Of a DNA stretch of 64,000 bases, positions 48,735-61,449 are shown piece after piece (position 1 is the stretch's first letter; every line of letters starts with the position of its first letter). The stretch lies in assembly GCA_051294375.1 (NCBI GenBank), contig CM119264.1:13226813-13290812 (forward strand). Reading direction: 5' to 3'. This DNA is from Paraspadella gotoi (lineage: Eukaryota > Chaetognatha). Below the pieces are notes generated by a model that was not told the DNA's origin, made no database searches, and was given only the letters and a program-made list of their open reading frames with translations. Position numbers and translations under genes: made by a program.

Positions 48735-49081
48735 CCCATAAAAGAGCGGAGAGATAAGCGGGGAGCTCATTAGTCGGTTCGGAGAAGGATGGAACTAATG
48801 AATCGTATTAAAACGTCGCGGGGCGAATTAATGCCGAGAGATAGAAAGAAAGAAAGAGAGAGAGAGAGAGGAGGAGAGAGAGAGAGAGAGAGAGGACTGA
48901 GAGAGAGCAGAGAGAGAGACTGGGAACTAGCAGTAATAATATTTATTGGCTCAAGAGAGAGATTGCGGAGAGATAGATTCGTATTCAACAACCTTTGGTT
49001 CGAGTTGGGATTTGAACGAAGCTTTAGTGAGAGATTTCACTCGTTTCCCTTTTGTTTTCTGCCAAAATAAAAAAGGTGAGT
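48735..49081 (+). promoter_or_regulatory. possible promoter plus first-exon end
   Basis: ATAAAAG at 48738-48744 is TATA-like. About 335 bp downstream a consensus splice donor AG|GTGAGT lies at 49075/49076, after TTTGTTTTCTGCC. The unit is present twice (see 48120-48500) and the donor region is among its best kept parts. No coding sequence is recognised downstream, and an LTR-type promoter or chance are alternatives. Confidence 0.2.
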
Positions 49082-49100
49082 CCTCAGAGACGCCTGGTGG
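48790..49100 (+). repeat. unit D, cleaner copy
   Basis: Second copy of 48120-48500 with an intact GA tract (48845-48910). Confidence 0.7.
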
Positions 49101-49768
49101 ACGTTTGGACATTGTCCAGGGCAAAACGAAATTAAATTTTTGAAAGCTCGGAGAAATGTAGGCAAAATGATTAATTTAAAATGAAAAAACATACTAGACA
49201 AAAATATATTATTCCTAATCTGTTTTCCATCAGTGAAATTTGTGACTTGCGAAATCATTCGAAGTTTATGTCTCGTGAAAAGGGAAGAAAAATTTGCATT
49301 TCACTTAAATCCCAACGTTGGAAGAAAATCTTCTTGTTCAAAAAACAGAATTTTTTTGCATCATTTTTTTCCCCTTTTTTTCTATTTAAACCGAACATTA
49401 AAATTCTTCTTTTATTTTTTTTCTCTTTTTAATTATTCTTTTGTTGTATCATTTATTTCCTATTGTTTTTATTAATTCGCGTTTTCCAACTTTGTTTATT
49501 TTCTCACTTTTCTTTCTTTTTTTTTCTATTCTTTTTCCATTTGTTAATATTTTGTTTTGTGTCTCACTTTTTTCTTTTTCGCTCCTCATATTTTCTCGTT
49601 TTCTACTTTGGAAGATCCCCGGCGCCATTTTGTGAGAAAATGCTTTTCACGGACGTGAAACGAGAGAAGCCTCGCTTTTTTTCCGGTGAACTTCTTTTTC
49701 CGTGAATTCTTTTCCATTTTTTGTCTCCGCCTGAAGAAGTTTCTTTGGTGGAATTTTTGAGAAAGAGC

Positions 49769-49809
<41 letters not shown>

Positions 49810-50121
49810 ATTATAAATAATGTTAGAAGCTAAATTTTTTTAAATTTCATTGTTTTGTTAAATAATTGAATATTTTGTGACCTCGCTCCGGTCATTATTT
49901 ACCTGCTCCATGTTAAAGCCAGATCAGCTTACGGCCGACGAATTGAATGCGCGACCCTCGAGGCATTGAAAAATAATAAACATTTTCTACAATAACTTTA
50001 AGTCAATGTTTCCCTCAAGAGTCGAACATTTTCCTCTCATTTTTTTTTTTTTTTTCGTTTTCCTCAGTCCCTTCGCCATTGAACTCGACAGCGAATGAAA
50101 TATCGCTTTTTAGATCATCTC
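49101..50121. other. non-coding stretch
   Basis: T-rich from 49.35 to 49.6 kb; a GA tract lies at 49773-49804. No gene seen. Confidence 0.35.
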
Positions 50122-50146
50122 NNNNNNNNNNNNNNNNNNNNNNNNN
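50122..50146. other. 25-N gap
   Basis: Placeholder-sized gap followed by a broken GA tract (50147-50260). Confidence 0.99.
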
Positions 50147-50185
50147 AGACGAGAGAGAGCGAAGAGACTAGATGAGAGAGAGAGA

Positions 50186-50218
<33 letters not shown>

Positions 50219-50699
50219 GATAGAAGAGAGAGAGAGAAGAGAAAGCCAGAGAGAGAGAGTAAGGAGTTTGTAATATTTTTCGTTCTTTCTCAGTACCTGA
50301 AAAAGTGAAAACCTTATGATAAATGCAAAGAGGAAAAATTGCCCATCTTTTTCTGTTCTAATGGAGGCTCGAAAAGGAAAATTGGAAGACAAAAAAGGCT
50401 GGGGTAAAAAATTTTTAAGTTATGTTGCAGCAAGAAAATAAACGTTGTATGGAAGAAGCTGCAGAAAACGCTTCTCTCTAAAAAAAAAATTGAAAATACA
50501 GAAACTAAAAAATAAAATTCTTATTTTTTCAAACGTCAACAATACCGTTGGTTGTTGATAAATTGCTTAGAATTCAGTAATAAATCTGTCACATCGATAT
50601 TACGCTAAGGGAAATTGACGAAGTCCCTTTTGAAGTGATTTTTAAGCAGAGAGAAAAAAAGTCAAATCGTCCAAAAAAGCAGTTGAATTACTAAATTAA

Positions 50700-50840
50700 A
50701 AAATAATGAATGAATGAATTAATGAATGAATGAAATAATGAACGAATTAATTAACGAATGAATGAATAGATTAATTAATTAATTAATTAATTAACGAAAT
50801 AATTTAAGCAAGCAAAGCAACCAAGCAAGCAAAGCAAGCC
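50700..50840 (+). repeat. tetranucleotide tracts (AATG)n, (AATT)n, (AAGC)n
   Basis: ATGAATGAATG, then ATTAATTAATTAATT, then AAGCAAGCAAAGC follow one another, suggesting stepwise conversion of one tetranucleotide repeat. Confidence 0.85.
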
Positions 50841-50929
50841 AGAAAAAAATTATTAGAAAAAACATTCCTCTCTGACCGAAAAGAAATCATTTTTGCCTCA
50901 AGGATAAAATAAGGAGATAACGTGGAAGA

Positions 50930-51420
50930 AGAAAAAGGAAAAAGACAAGAAAGTCGAGTATAGATATTGAAGGAGGTGAGGAAGGATGGAGGTAAAGGAA
51001 GAGGACAAAAAGGAGGAAAAGAAAAAAAAGGAAAGGAAATTAAGAATTAGATATCGAGAAATAAAACGACATTGACGTGAAGGATAACGATGAAAGTGGG
51101 AAAGAGAAAGAGAAAGAGAAAAAGAAAGAGAAAGAGAAGCGAAACGACGAAAAGAACGAGAAGAATAAAGAAGAGAAGGAGAACGAGAAGGAGAACGATT
51201 CGATTGCGGATGAAAACAAAGGGACAGATGTAAACGAGGAGGAAAACGAGGAGAACGAGAAGGAGAACGAGAATAAAGAGGAGAATGAGGAAGAAAATTA
51301 AGAAAACGAGGAGAACTAAGAGGAGAACGAAAAGATGAAATTAGAAATCGAGGAGGAAAAAGGAAAAAGAAGGAATAAGAGAAGGAGGAAGAAAAAGAGG
51401 AGGCGAGTCCGAGACGGAGA
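50930..51420 (+). repeat. purine-rich tract, ~490 bp, with Lys/Glu/Asn-rich frame
   Basis: Almost entirely A and G on this strand, with AAAGAGAAAGAG and GAGAACGAGAAGG words. A 74-codon forward frame at 51077-51301 is almost only Lys, Glu and Asn; the frame follows composition and I do not call it a gene. The complementary strand gives a 256-codon Ser/Phe/Leu-rich frame for the same reason. Confidence 0.7.
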
Positions 51421-51789
51421 TGGAACTGAGGACTCTCAAGGACCTTGGGAAATCTTAGCCCTCGGGCAGCGCGGCGGTCGTGTGGGGGGGGGAGGGTTAA
51501 TCGATGGGACGGATTTGCGGACGAAGTCAGGGTAAGGAGGGTTAATCTTAGGGGTGAATCTGAGTCTAGGATGAAGTGGTCGAGTGGCCAAATAGAAATT
51601 GTTTTTTTTAAGACCAACATACTTGAGACATTGAGACGTGAGCCGTGACGAGAGGAAAAGGGTTTCACAATCTAATTCTCTGTCGTTATCCTTCCGGTTA
51701 TAATTTTGACGCATCCTGTTATCGAGAAAGTGAGGATCACCCTTTTCTCCGAAAAAGCCCTTTTACATAGCTGCCGTTACCGCATGGCA

Positions 51790-51832
51790 GAGGCGGCGGC
51801 GGTGGCGGCGGTGGCGGTGGCGGTGGCGGTGG
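51790..51832 (+). repeat. (GGCGGT)n / (GGC)n tract
   Basis: GGCGGCGGCGGTGGCGGCGG run in which GGT and GGC alternate. Confidence 0.9.
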
Positions 51833-51897
51833 CAAAGACTTAACTACATTTTTGTCATTTGTATCTGAGAAAAATGAAATGCGGTTACGACATCATA

Positions 51898-51898
<1 letters not shown>

Positions 51899-51957
<59 letters not shown>
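51899..51957 (+). repeat. (GAC)n tract, ~19 units
   Basis: The longest perfect GAC run in the window. Confidence 0.97.
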
Positions 51958-51962
<5 letters not shown>

Positions 51963-52084
51963 CAGCAACGACCATGATGATAACAACAACAATGCCAGCG
52001 TCGACCGGACTGTCCATCAACCCGATCCCCGGTGTCAACTCTCAAGAAAAAGTGCAATCTTAGGAGGGATAATGAAAAGCTCGT

Positions 52085-52130
52085 CAACGTCGTCTTCATC
52101 GTCGTCGTCGTCGTCATTTGTTGTCGTCGT
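52085..52130 (+). repeat. (GTC)n tract
   Basis: TCGTCGTCGTCGTC with TTC and ATT interruptions. It is inverted relative to the (GAC)n tract 130 bp to its left, so the two could pair as a long stem. Confidence 0.85.
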
Positions 52131-53739
<1,609 letters not shown>

Positions 53740-53764
53740 AGAGAGAGAGAGAGAGAATGAGAAG

Positions 53765-53827
<63 letters not shown>

Positions 53828-53853
53828 AGAGAGAGAGAGACAGAGAGAGAGAG
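53740..53853 (+). repeat. interrupted (GA)n tract
   Basis: GA runs with AAT, AAG, ACAG interruptions. Confidence 0.93.
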
Positions 53854-54179
53854 AAGGAAGGGGATTGACTTTAGCTCGAGTAGTTGACGGAATTTTTATC
53901 GGTGATCCTAGTAGGTCGTCAGTCGCTAACATTTTGGTCTTCGTGGTAAATGGGCGCTCGAGATGCCGCTCCCAGTTAACCTCGAAATCGGCCATTTTGA
54001 AACATTTTGAAAAGTTCTTTTAAGAATGATGAATTTTTTTCAGTTAGATTTTTACTTAACTTTGTTTGAAAGGAACTTATTTTAAACAATATATTGGTAG
54101 ACATTATATTCGAACTTTCTTTTTTGTTGTTTATTTGAAAGAAAACTAAATTTTCTCTCTAAACAATATATTATATGTT

Positions 54180-54415
54180 GTGGCGGTATATTCACACCGC
54201 CTCGCCTCCAGCTCCCAGCGGCTCAGAGCGGGAACGAACCATCCCAAGCTTTACGTTCAATCGACATTCCACAGTCCTAATGACTTCCCTCTGTGTTGGC
54301 AAAGCGAGACCGTCCTAGGGTAACCGCGCCAGTGACAGGAGCCGTCACTGAGGGTCGGAAGCCCCCGAAGCCAACATCCCAATTGGGCATCACAGGCACA
54401 TGCTGTTGCCATAAT
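54180..54415. other. GC-rich island, possible TE fragment
   Basis: An abruptly G/C-richer block in AT-rich DNA. It starts TGTGGCGGTATATTC and is followed by ATTATTCATTATTCATT repeats to about 54502. The TG start and composition suit an LTR fragment, but there is no second copy in the window and no TSD. A 61-codon minus-strand frame (54277-54462) is unrecognised. Confidence 0.25.
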
Positions 54416-54862
54416 ATAAAATTTTGATTAATGGCAAATGCTTTCATATATTCTAAATGCATACATATTTATTATTCATATTCATTATTCATTATTCATT
54501 ATTAAAGGATATACCTCTAGGTTACTTACCAAAACTCACGTTTTCAATCGATTCGCTTTTCAACTAAGAAAACTGAAAAGAAAAGGAAAAAATTGAGTCT
54601 CTTCTCGGGAGGGGCGTGAGAGCGGCCATTTACGAAAGTGAATTTTCTTTCTCCTGCATTATGCTTTATGGCCTCTGAGAACGAAAATTGAAAGTCTCCA
54701 AAGAAAGTCATTTAAGTTATTCGTACAGGAAGGTAAAAGGGATTGAGAAGATAACGCGCTCCTTGTAAAATTGATAGTAACAATGCGTCTCTTCTCTTAG
54801 ACTGGTGTACTTACTTCTCTTCCTTCTCTCTCTCCGTTTTCTTTTTATTTTTTTTCTTCTGT

Positions 54863-54865
<3 letters not shown>

Positions 54866-54914
<49 letters not shown>

Positions 54915-54915
54915 G
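54866..54915 (+). repeat. (CT)n microsatellite
   Basis: CT run with one TAT and one CGC interruption. Confidence 0.95.
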
Positions 54916-55380
54916 CTCTCTCCTTTTTTTCTTTTACTCTCTACCTGGCTATCTTCTGCCGGCTTAATGAGATTTTTTCTCTCCCAGCATTAATCTTTTT
55001 TACGTGGAAATTCTAAGTAATTGCTTGACATTTGTTTGGTGAAAAAAAGAAAAGGGACGAAGGAGAAAATCTTCTTTTTTCTATTGTTGTCTTATCTTTG
55101 TGAAGTAAAGCAGAATGAAACATGGAATTTTGCTGAACGACCGTCCTACTCCGATTAACCTTTAAAATTATTACCCTTTTTCACTAACTATAACGATTAA
55201 ATATTATCCCTTAAAATTATCAAAACCATCGAAAATATTATTTCATTGAAAAATCAAACGAACAAAAAATTAAAATCTGTAACTGTTATTTAAATTATAC
55301 CTTACCTTATCGAATCCTAAAATTTATTTTATAAAACATATAATTATGTCTCAATTCCGGACATGACGTCGTCAAATTTC
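54916..55380. other. AT-rich non-coding stretch
   Basis: No feature recognised. Confidence 0.4.
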
Positions 55381-55432
55381 ACGACGACGACGACGACGAC
55401 GACTACGACGACGACAACGACGACGACGACGA
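55381..55432 (+). repeat. (GAC)n tract
   Basis: ACGACGACG with a TAC and an AAC interruption. Confidence 0.93.
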
Positions 55433-55574
55433 GGACTTTATCGACGTCCTCCAATCCTTGTATAAATTTAAATTCATTCACTTTTTCTTTACATACATAC
55501 GTATTTACCTTGGTTCGTTGAAAATTCACCAAAGATTATTTTTTCATCGAGACTGTCATAAATCATGATGAGAG

Positions 55575-55632
55575 GATGGAGGAGGAGGAGGAGGAGGAGG
55601 AGGAAGAGGAGAAGGAGGAGGAGGAGAAGGTG
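55575..55632 (+). repeat. (GGA)n tract
   Basis: AGGAGGAGG run with AAG interruptions. Confidence 0.92.
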
Positions 55633-55725
55633 AAGCAGTGAAGGAGGAAGTGTTATTTATGGTGTCGAGAAAAGATATAAGTTTTCGATTCCACTCTTTA
55701 ATCAATCTCGGATAAACGAGCCGAT

Positions 55726-55756
55726 GGAGAGAGAGAGAAGAGAGAGAGAGAGAGGT

Positions 55757-55829
<73 letters not shown>

Positions 55830-55877
55830 AAAACGGCCATACCTGTGTCGACGACAACGACGACGACGACGACGACC
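55726..55877 (+). repeat. interrupted (GA)n then (GAC)n
   Basis: GA runs to 55825, then 25 bp of unique sequence, then CGACGACAACGACGACG to 55877. Confidence 0.92.
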
Positions 55878-56360
55878 AATTCAGTCACGCAACCTAATTT
55901 AAACGATTGTGAAGAGAGATTTTCCCTTCATGACTCTCGTGTTAAGAGTCGACTGTATTTTTCTTGTCTTTTTCTTCCTTTTTTTTATTCTGCTTCTTCT
56001 TCTCCTTGCGAGCAAAGTTTTTCTCGATTATGACTTATTTTTTTAATTGTAAAATAAAAATATTTTATAGCAATTTTTCGGGTGTTTACTACTGTTTACT
56101 CGTATTAGAAATTTTTGCAACGGGGGCAGGGTATTTCCGATAATCTATTGAAAGGGGGTCATTTGATTTTAAAACCCTTTTCACTTAAATGTAATTTCTC
56201 ACGTTTATTCAAAATTGCAGGATTACTATATGATACTAAATATAATTCTCATTTAATCATAAATACGGTGTATCAAGAAGAAGATATCAAAATCTTTTTT
56301 TTCTTATCTAGGCTCGTCTACTATTTGTGGCTTCATCGAAGGATTATTCCAAGGGAATCG
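55878..56360. other. AT-rich non-coding stretch
   Basis: A forward frame covers 56115-56600 but its second half is (GTC)n and (GA)n; the first half is unrecognised. Confidence 0.35.
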
Positions 56361-56385
56361 TCGTCGAAATCGTCATCATCAGTCG

Positions 56386-56417
<32 letters not shown>

Positions 56418-56420
56418 GTC
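56361..56420 (+). repeat. (GTC)n tract
   Basis: CGTCGTCGTC run with ATC interruptions. Confidence 0.93.
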
Positions 56421-56472
56421 AGCAACATAGTCATCAACGACGTTCTCAATATCATTCTCGAACTCCGTTCCA

Positions 56473-56475
<3 letters not shown>

Positions 56476-56552
<77 letters not shown>

Positions 56553-56557
56553 AGAGA
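56476..56557 (+). repeat. (GA)n microsatellite, ~82 bp
   Basis: Perfect until an AAG near the right end. Confidence 0.96.
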
Positions 56558-57498
56558 ATCGTTTGGTTCGTTTAATTCCGTCGTTTATCCGAGGTTTTGA
56601 ATGAAAGTGGAAAGGAGCCTTCTTGACTAAGAAGCCTTTAACGAGAATCAAAGACGAGACCCAAAGCTTTCCATAACGAAAATGTTTACCCTCGCGCCCC
56701 CCCACTCTCCCCCCGACCGCCCCGCTTCGGTCTTTATTCCCATTTCTTTCTCTTTAAAAATCCCTTTCCTCCTTCCTCTTTCCTCCCTCCCTCATTCCGT
56801 CGATCTGTCCCGCTCCTTTTTATTCTTTCTCGGTCAGGTATTTCAATTTCCTCTTTCCCTCCTCGTTTTCGTTCAATTCATTGCGTTCTACTCCCCCCCC
56901 CCCCCGCCCCCACCCCAACGCTTCACCTTCCCAACTCCTAATCACTCTCTTAAACCCACCGCTCGATTTTCCCGCCATTTCTCTTCCCCCCGTCCCCCAC
57001 GACCACCGACCATTTCTTTCCGCTCCAGTGCAGAAAAGAAAAAAAGAATTTTTGGAGAGTTGAAAACCATTAGGGTCTTTTTTTTTTTTTTTCTTTCATT
57101 CGTTTCGGTCCAGAAGAGATTCTGACGAAGGGCGGGGATGGGTAAATGGGGTGGGTCTGGTCGGTGGGTCAGATGGTCACGGTGGTGGAAGATGATTTGG
57201 GGATAAGTGGAGCGGCCTGGTGGTGTTATGCTCTAATCGGTTATAAAATATACGCAGATGATCTCTCACTGGATGCGCTAAAGTCGGTGAAATAGGATCT
57301 TTTTATTGAGATTGAAGAATGTTATTTGGTTATAGTACGTGAACGTCTAAAGGAAAGCAACGAACGGTGAAAAACTGTCGAAAAAAGCATTAGAGCAACT
57401 CCCTATAAAGAACAAAAAAAACTTTTAAAAAATTTCTGGCCTTGGCGTTTCATTTGGATAAATTAATTTTTAAATTTCGATTAATATACAAATTCATT
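56558..57498. other. non-coding stretch with C-tract
   Basis: Pyrimidine-rich at 56.69-57.0 kb with a C14 run starting near 56893; GGGTGGTGG-like words near 57150-57225. No gene seen. Confidence 0.35.
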
Positions 57499-57546
57499 CT
57501 CTCTCTCTCCTCTCTCTCTCTCTCTTCTCTCTCTCTTCTCTCCTCT

Positions 57547-57584
<38 letters not shown>

Positions 57585-57628
57585 CTCTCTCCTCTCTCTC
57601 TCTCCTTCTCTCTCTCTCCTTCTCTCCC
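57499..57628 (+). repeat. compound (CT)n tract
   Basis: CT blocks separated by CCT, TCT and CTTCT interruptions. Confidence 0.94.
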
Positions 57629-57880
57629 TTGGCTTTCGTTTTGGAGACAGCTTTGTCTTTTTCCGCTCATCGTCTCCCTTCCCGCTATCCATCTCTTTCC
57701 GCAAATCTAATTAACTGCCCCCAACAGCACGTTCTCTTCTCGCTCTCTCGACTGTCGTTATCCCTCTCGTCGGACTTCTGTCTCTCCGTAAACTCTCATC
57801 TCGTCTCCGTCTCTCGTCTCTCTCTCCCTCATCTAAGTTGACTGATAGTTTTAATCCATTCATTATAATATTTTTTTTGG

Positions 57881-58559
57881 GCATAATATTCTAGCTTCAT
57901 CCTTTTAACTCCATTCCAGTTGTTCACAATCACGTGACTTTACCAACCCTGCCTCTGGACCCCACCCCTTCCCCATTAATTTTTATCCCCCGACTTGGCC
58001 TCAGTCAATGCGCTTCCAATACGAAAATGTATTTCGCCTACGTACGCATGTACTGTTTTAAAAATCAGTCTTCGTTTAAAATTTGCTTTTTTTCCTTTTG
58101 CGTCATCAATCGCCATCTAAAACTAAAATTTACTTCAAGTAATTAATTTAAAGAGCGTGTCGAGAGATGTCACGGAAAAAATGTTTAATCAATTTTATTA
58201 GAACTAAAATTTCCTTCCTAAATTGTTGAATTTAAACAAACACTTTTGTCTTTTTTTTTTCAGAATGAAGTCAAAATCCGTCAAAGTTGAAGTCATCGAT
58301 ACGAAGCGTCAACGTCATTCACCTTCGGCATTTAAATCTAAAACTCTTTGAAAAAGAATTTCCAACAAAACTTTTTTTGAAAAAAAAAAATCTTAGTTGA
58401 CGTCATTCCATTTGGGGGGAGACTCACACAGTGATTTCGCAGTCTCCGTCGACCTCTTCGCCAAGTAAATTCATGCACAGTGATTCTTCTCTGATCATCT
58501 CCATCTCATTAATGGGATGGTTTTCGTCCTTCTTTCTTACTCTCTCTCTCTCTCCTTCT

Positions 58560-58610
<51 letters not shown>
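57881..58610 (+). repeat. unit E1 (cleaner copy)
   Basis: From a TTCTAGCTTC word through TCACGTGA (57930-57937) to a CT tract (58541-58606). Repeated as E2 (58663-59470) and in part as E3 (63311-63665). Confidence 0.88.
58243..58351 (+). other. possible splice acceptor plus 28-codon frame
   Basis: A polypyrimidine tract ending CAG (58261-58263) is followed by an ATG frame at 58265-58351 encoding a 28-residue Lys/Ser/Val-rich peptide. The copy in E2 is frame-broken. An acceptor-like string is common in T-rich DNA, so this is weak. Confidence 0.12.
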
Positions 58611-58611
<1 letters not shown>

Positions 58612-58662
58612 TGTCTTTCTCTAATTTTACTATATTTAATCATATTATATTATTTTTTTGCA

Positions 58663-59470
58663 TATATTCTAGCTTCTCCTTTTAACTCCATTCCAGTTTG
58701 TTCACATCACGTGACTTTACCAACCCTGCCTCTGGACCCACCCCTTCCCATATTTTTATCCCGACTTGGGCCTCAGTCAATGCGCTTCCAATACGAAAAT
58801 GTATTTCGCCTACTTACGCATGTACTGTTTTAAAATCAGTCTTTCGTTTAAAATTGCTTTTTTTCCTTTTGCGTCATCAATCGCCATCTAAAACTTAAAA
58901 TTTACTTCAAGTAATTATTTAAAGAGGCGTGTCGAGAGATGTCAGGAAGAAAATGTTTTAATAATTTTATTAGAACTAAAAATTTCCTTCCTAAATTGTT
59001 GAATTTAAACAAACACTTTTGTCTTTTTTTTTCAGAATGAAGTTCAAAAATCTCCGTCAAAGTGAAGTCATCGATACGAAGCGTCAACGTCATTCACTTC
59101 GGCATTTAAATCTAAAACTCTTGAAAAGGAATTTCAAACAAAAACTTTTTTGAAAAAAAAAAATCTTAGTATGACGTTCATTCCATTTGGGGGGAGACTC
59201 ACACAGTTGATTTCGCAGTCTCCGTCGACCTCATATCGACCCAATAGATAAATTCAATGCACAGTAGATTCATTCTCTGATCATCTCATACTCATTAATG
59301 AGGAATGGTTTTCGTCCTTCTTTCATTATCTCTCTCATCTCTCTCTCTTCTCTCTCTCTACTCTCTACATTCTCATCATTCTCTCTACTAATTACTCTCT
59401 CTCTCTCCTCTAATCTCTCTCTCTCTACTCTCTGCTCGCTCATTAAGACGAAATGGACGCCGCCCTGTTG
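58663..59470 (+). repeat. unit E2 (indel-rich copy of E1)
   Basis: Follows E1 base by base with many 1-2 nt insertions and deletions. The CT tract of E1 appears broken by A insertions at 59331-59440. It continues into GGACGCCGCC, which E3 also has. Confidence 0.88.
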
Positions 59471-60699
59471 TTAGAGAGATCGTACGCATGCGATACTTGG
59501 CGTCGACGTATAAACACTGATCTTTTGCTTGAATTACTAACTACGGAGTAGAAAAGCTCCATACCCAGTCTAAGGTGAACGCCAGGGATCGCCCGCTTGA
59601 CGAGAGATGAAGAAGATGGAACGAAGAGATGAAACATCGGTTTTTCTACACTCCCCGGATTGGAGCCTACTTAGTATGTTTATTACTTGCATATGAATTA
59701 TGATTATTTGACATGAACTTACTATTTGCCTTTGAAGGATCTTAACACCAATTCACCATCTCACTTCTACTACAAAAATACATCATTCGTTATGAACACG
59801 GGCTTCATGGAATAGAAAGTTTTTTAGCTGAGGCTATAGCACTTACTGTACTTAATATAAGAACTAATCTGTCTCCTACGGGATTCTATCTAAAACTAAA
59901 CTAATTAAAAATTAAAAAATAGCCGAGCAAGCCTGGGACTTGGAGGACTTGGCTTCCGAGTTTTGGGTCTTAAATAAAATCATACCTTGATCACGGTTCT
60001 AATTGTGAACAGTCTGAGGAATTCGGAAGGGAAAGTGGGAGCCACTCGCAATAAGGGCACCATTCGGGAGCCGGAATCTTTTTTCTTAAAAACATTGGGC
60101 CGGTCTTTTGTGATCGGGCCGGTAAGAACGGGGCTGGAGCCGACCGAAGCCGTCGCAAGTGAGTTGTGAATAAAAAGCCATCGTTCAAGATGGCGAACGA
60201 TTGGAAACTTTGGCCATTAAAATCCAGATTTTTAATAACATTAATTAATCAAAATGAGGAGGAGTTATACGGTCGTTAAAGGATTTACAATACGACTAAA
60301 ACAATTTTGAAAAATTGTACAATAACGCCCAAACGTTTCTTCGGAGGCAGCGACCGACAGGCCGAAAGGGGTCCGGTGACTGTTCCGGGACTGTTTCACT
60401 GATCTTGCACAATTGTTTGTGCACACCTGCACTGAAACCGATCGGTAAATTATTTATTAGGATGAGGGTCTTGTAATCTGTTACCGGGCCCGTATTAAGG
60501 CTTGTCCCATTATTGTATCTGATGAGGAGTATGAGCGTCAGTAGCACGAGGTGTTGAGAATTGATGAGGAAAATGATAAGCGTTGAGTATTGGTACTGAT
60601 CATTTGCCGCCCGTATCCGGCGCCCAGCACCCCCCTGACTAAACCTAGCGTCAATGATCGTCTGAACTGTCAGGAGCGTCGCGGCGCAGCTATGTCACT

Positions 60700-61095
60700 C
60701 TCGCGGTATGCTACGTCGCCTAAGATCACTTCAGGCGCTCGCGCGGTTTGAGCCTCAAGCGCCAGGTCCGATCAGAATCCAGGAAGGAGCACGTTCCGGT
60801 AACAAAGTCCTCTCGATCGTCCAAAGAGACGATCAGGCAAAGGTTGCCTCGTCTGAGAGAGATGACGCAGAAGAACAATGTAGCGGATTGAAAAGAGAGA
60901 GAGAAAGATAGAGATAGAAAAAGGAGATTAGAAGAGAGGAAGAAAAATTATAAAGAGAGCATTCTGGACCGTTGGAGGCTAAAATGAAAGCACTTGAGAG
61001 GATGAAGAAGAAAGAAAGAAGTCTCGAAGTTACGAATTCAGATTGAAAGTGCTATTGAAAGAATAAAAAAGCGGTGAGAGAGATGTAATAATCTA
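60700..61095 (+). pseudogene. charged, coiled-coil-like coding remnant
   Basis: A forward frame at 60708-60911 and its shifted neighbours read as Arg/Glu/Lys-rich text with spaced Leu, for example RLREMTQKNNV and then RLEERKKNYKES in the next frame. This suggests a broken coiled-coil protein such as a gag-like polyprotein. Two or more frameshifts and in-frame stops occur. GA-rich composition alone could give similar text, which limits confidence. Confidence 0.3.
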
Positions 61096-61100
61096 TAGCG

Positions 61101-61235
61101 ATGGCAGATCAAAAGGAGAACAATACTAAGGCATCTCGACGACAAGTCATCATAAGTCCGAGAAGACATCGGAGAAAAAGGGACAGCAATGAGATAATCG
61201 GCCGCGACCGCGCGAACGTGGACCTCGCGGAGTGA
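61101..61235 (+). pseudogene. short basic ORF, start of a broken coding stretch
   Basis: ATG at 61101 opens a 44-codon frame beginning MADQKENNTK, followed by a very basic SPRRHRRKR segment, and stopping at 61235. Coding-like text seems to go on in another frame (EFREKIVRESN and PAGRPRHYVVPRPRP near 61355-61450), so the stop may be a frameshift product. I do not recognise the protein. The basic and Pro-rich character would fit a nucleic-acid-binding structural protein. Confidence 0.35.
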
Positions 61236-61449
61236 CGCGTCGAAATCTGAAGTCTTATGTCTACTTACTGGTGAATGGATGGTGGTCCGAGAATAGCTGA
61301 GGAAAAACGCGCGTGGTCTGCTCGAGGAGGAATATAGACAATAGAAGCTTTACGAATTTCGTGAGAAGATTGTTCGCGAATCCAACTGCATACCGCCTGC
61401 AGGCCGTCCTCGTCATTATGTAGTTCCACGGCCGCGCCCTATCACCGCA

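Noticed and set aside
48990-49030. GGTTCGAGTTGGGATTTGAAC as part of a tRNA
   Set aside because: It resembles T-arm text, but the flanking bases do not form the T stem or an acceptor stem on either strand.
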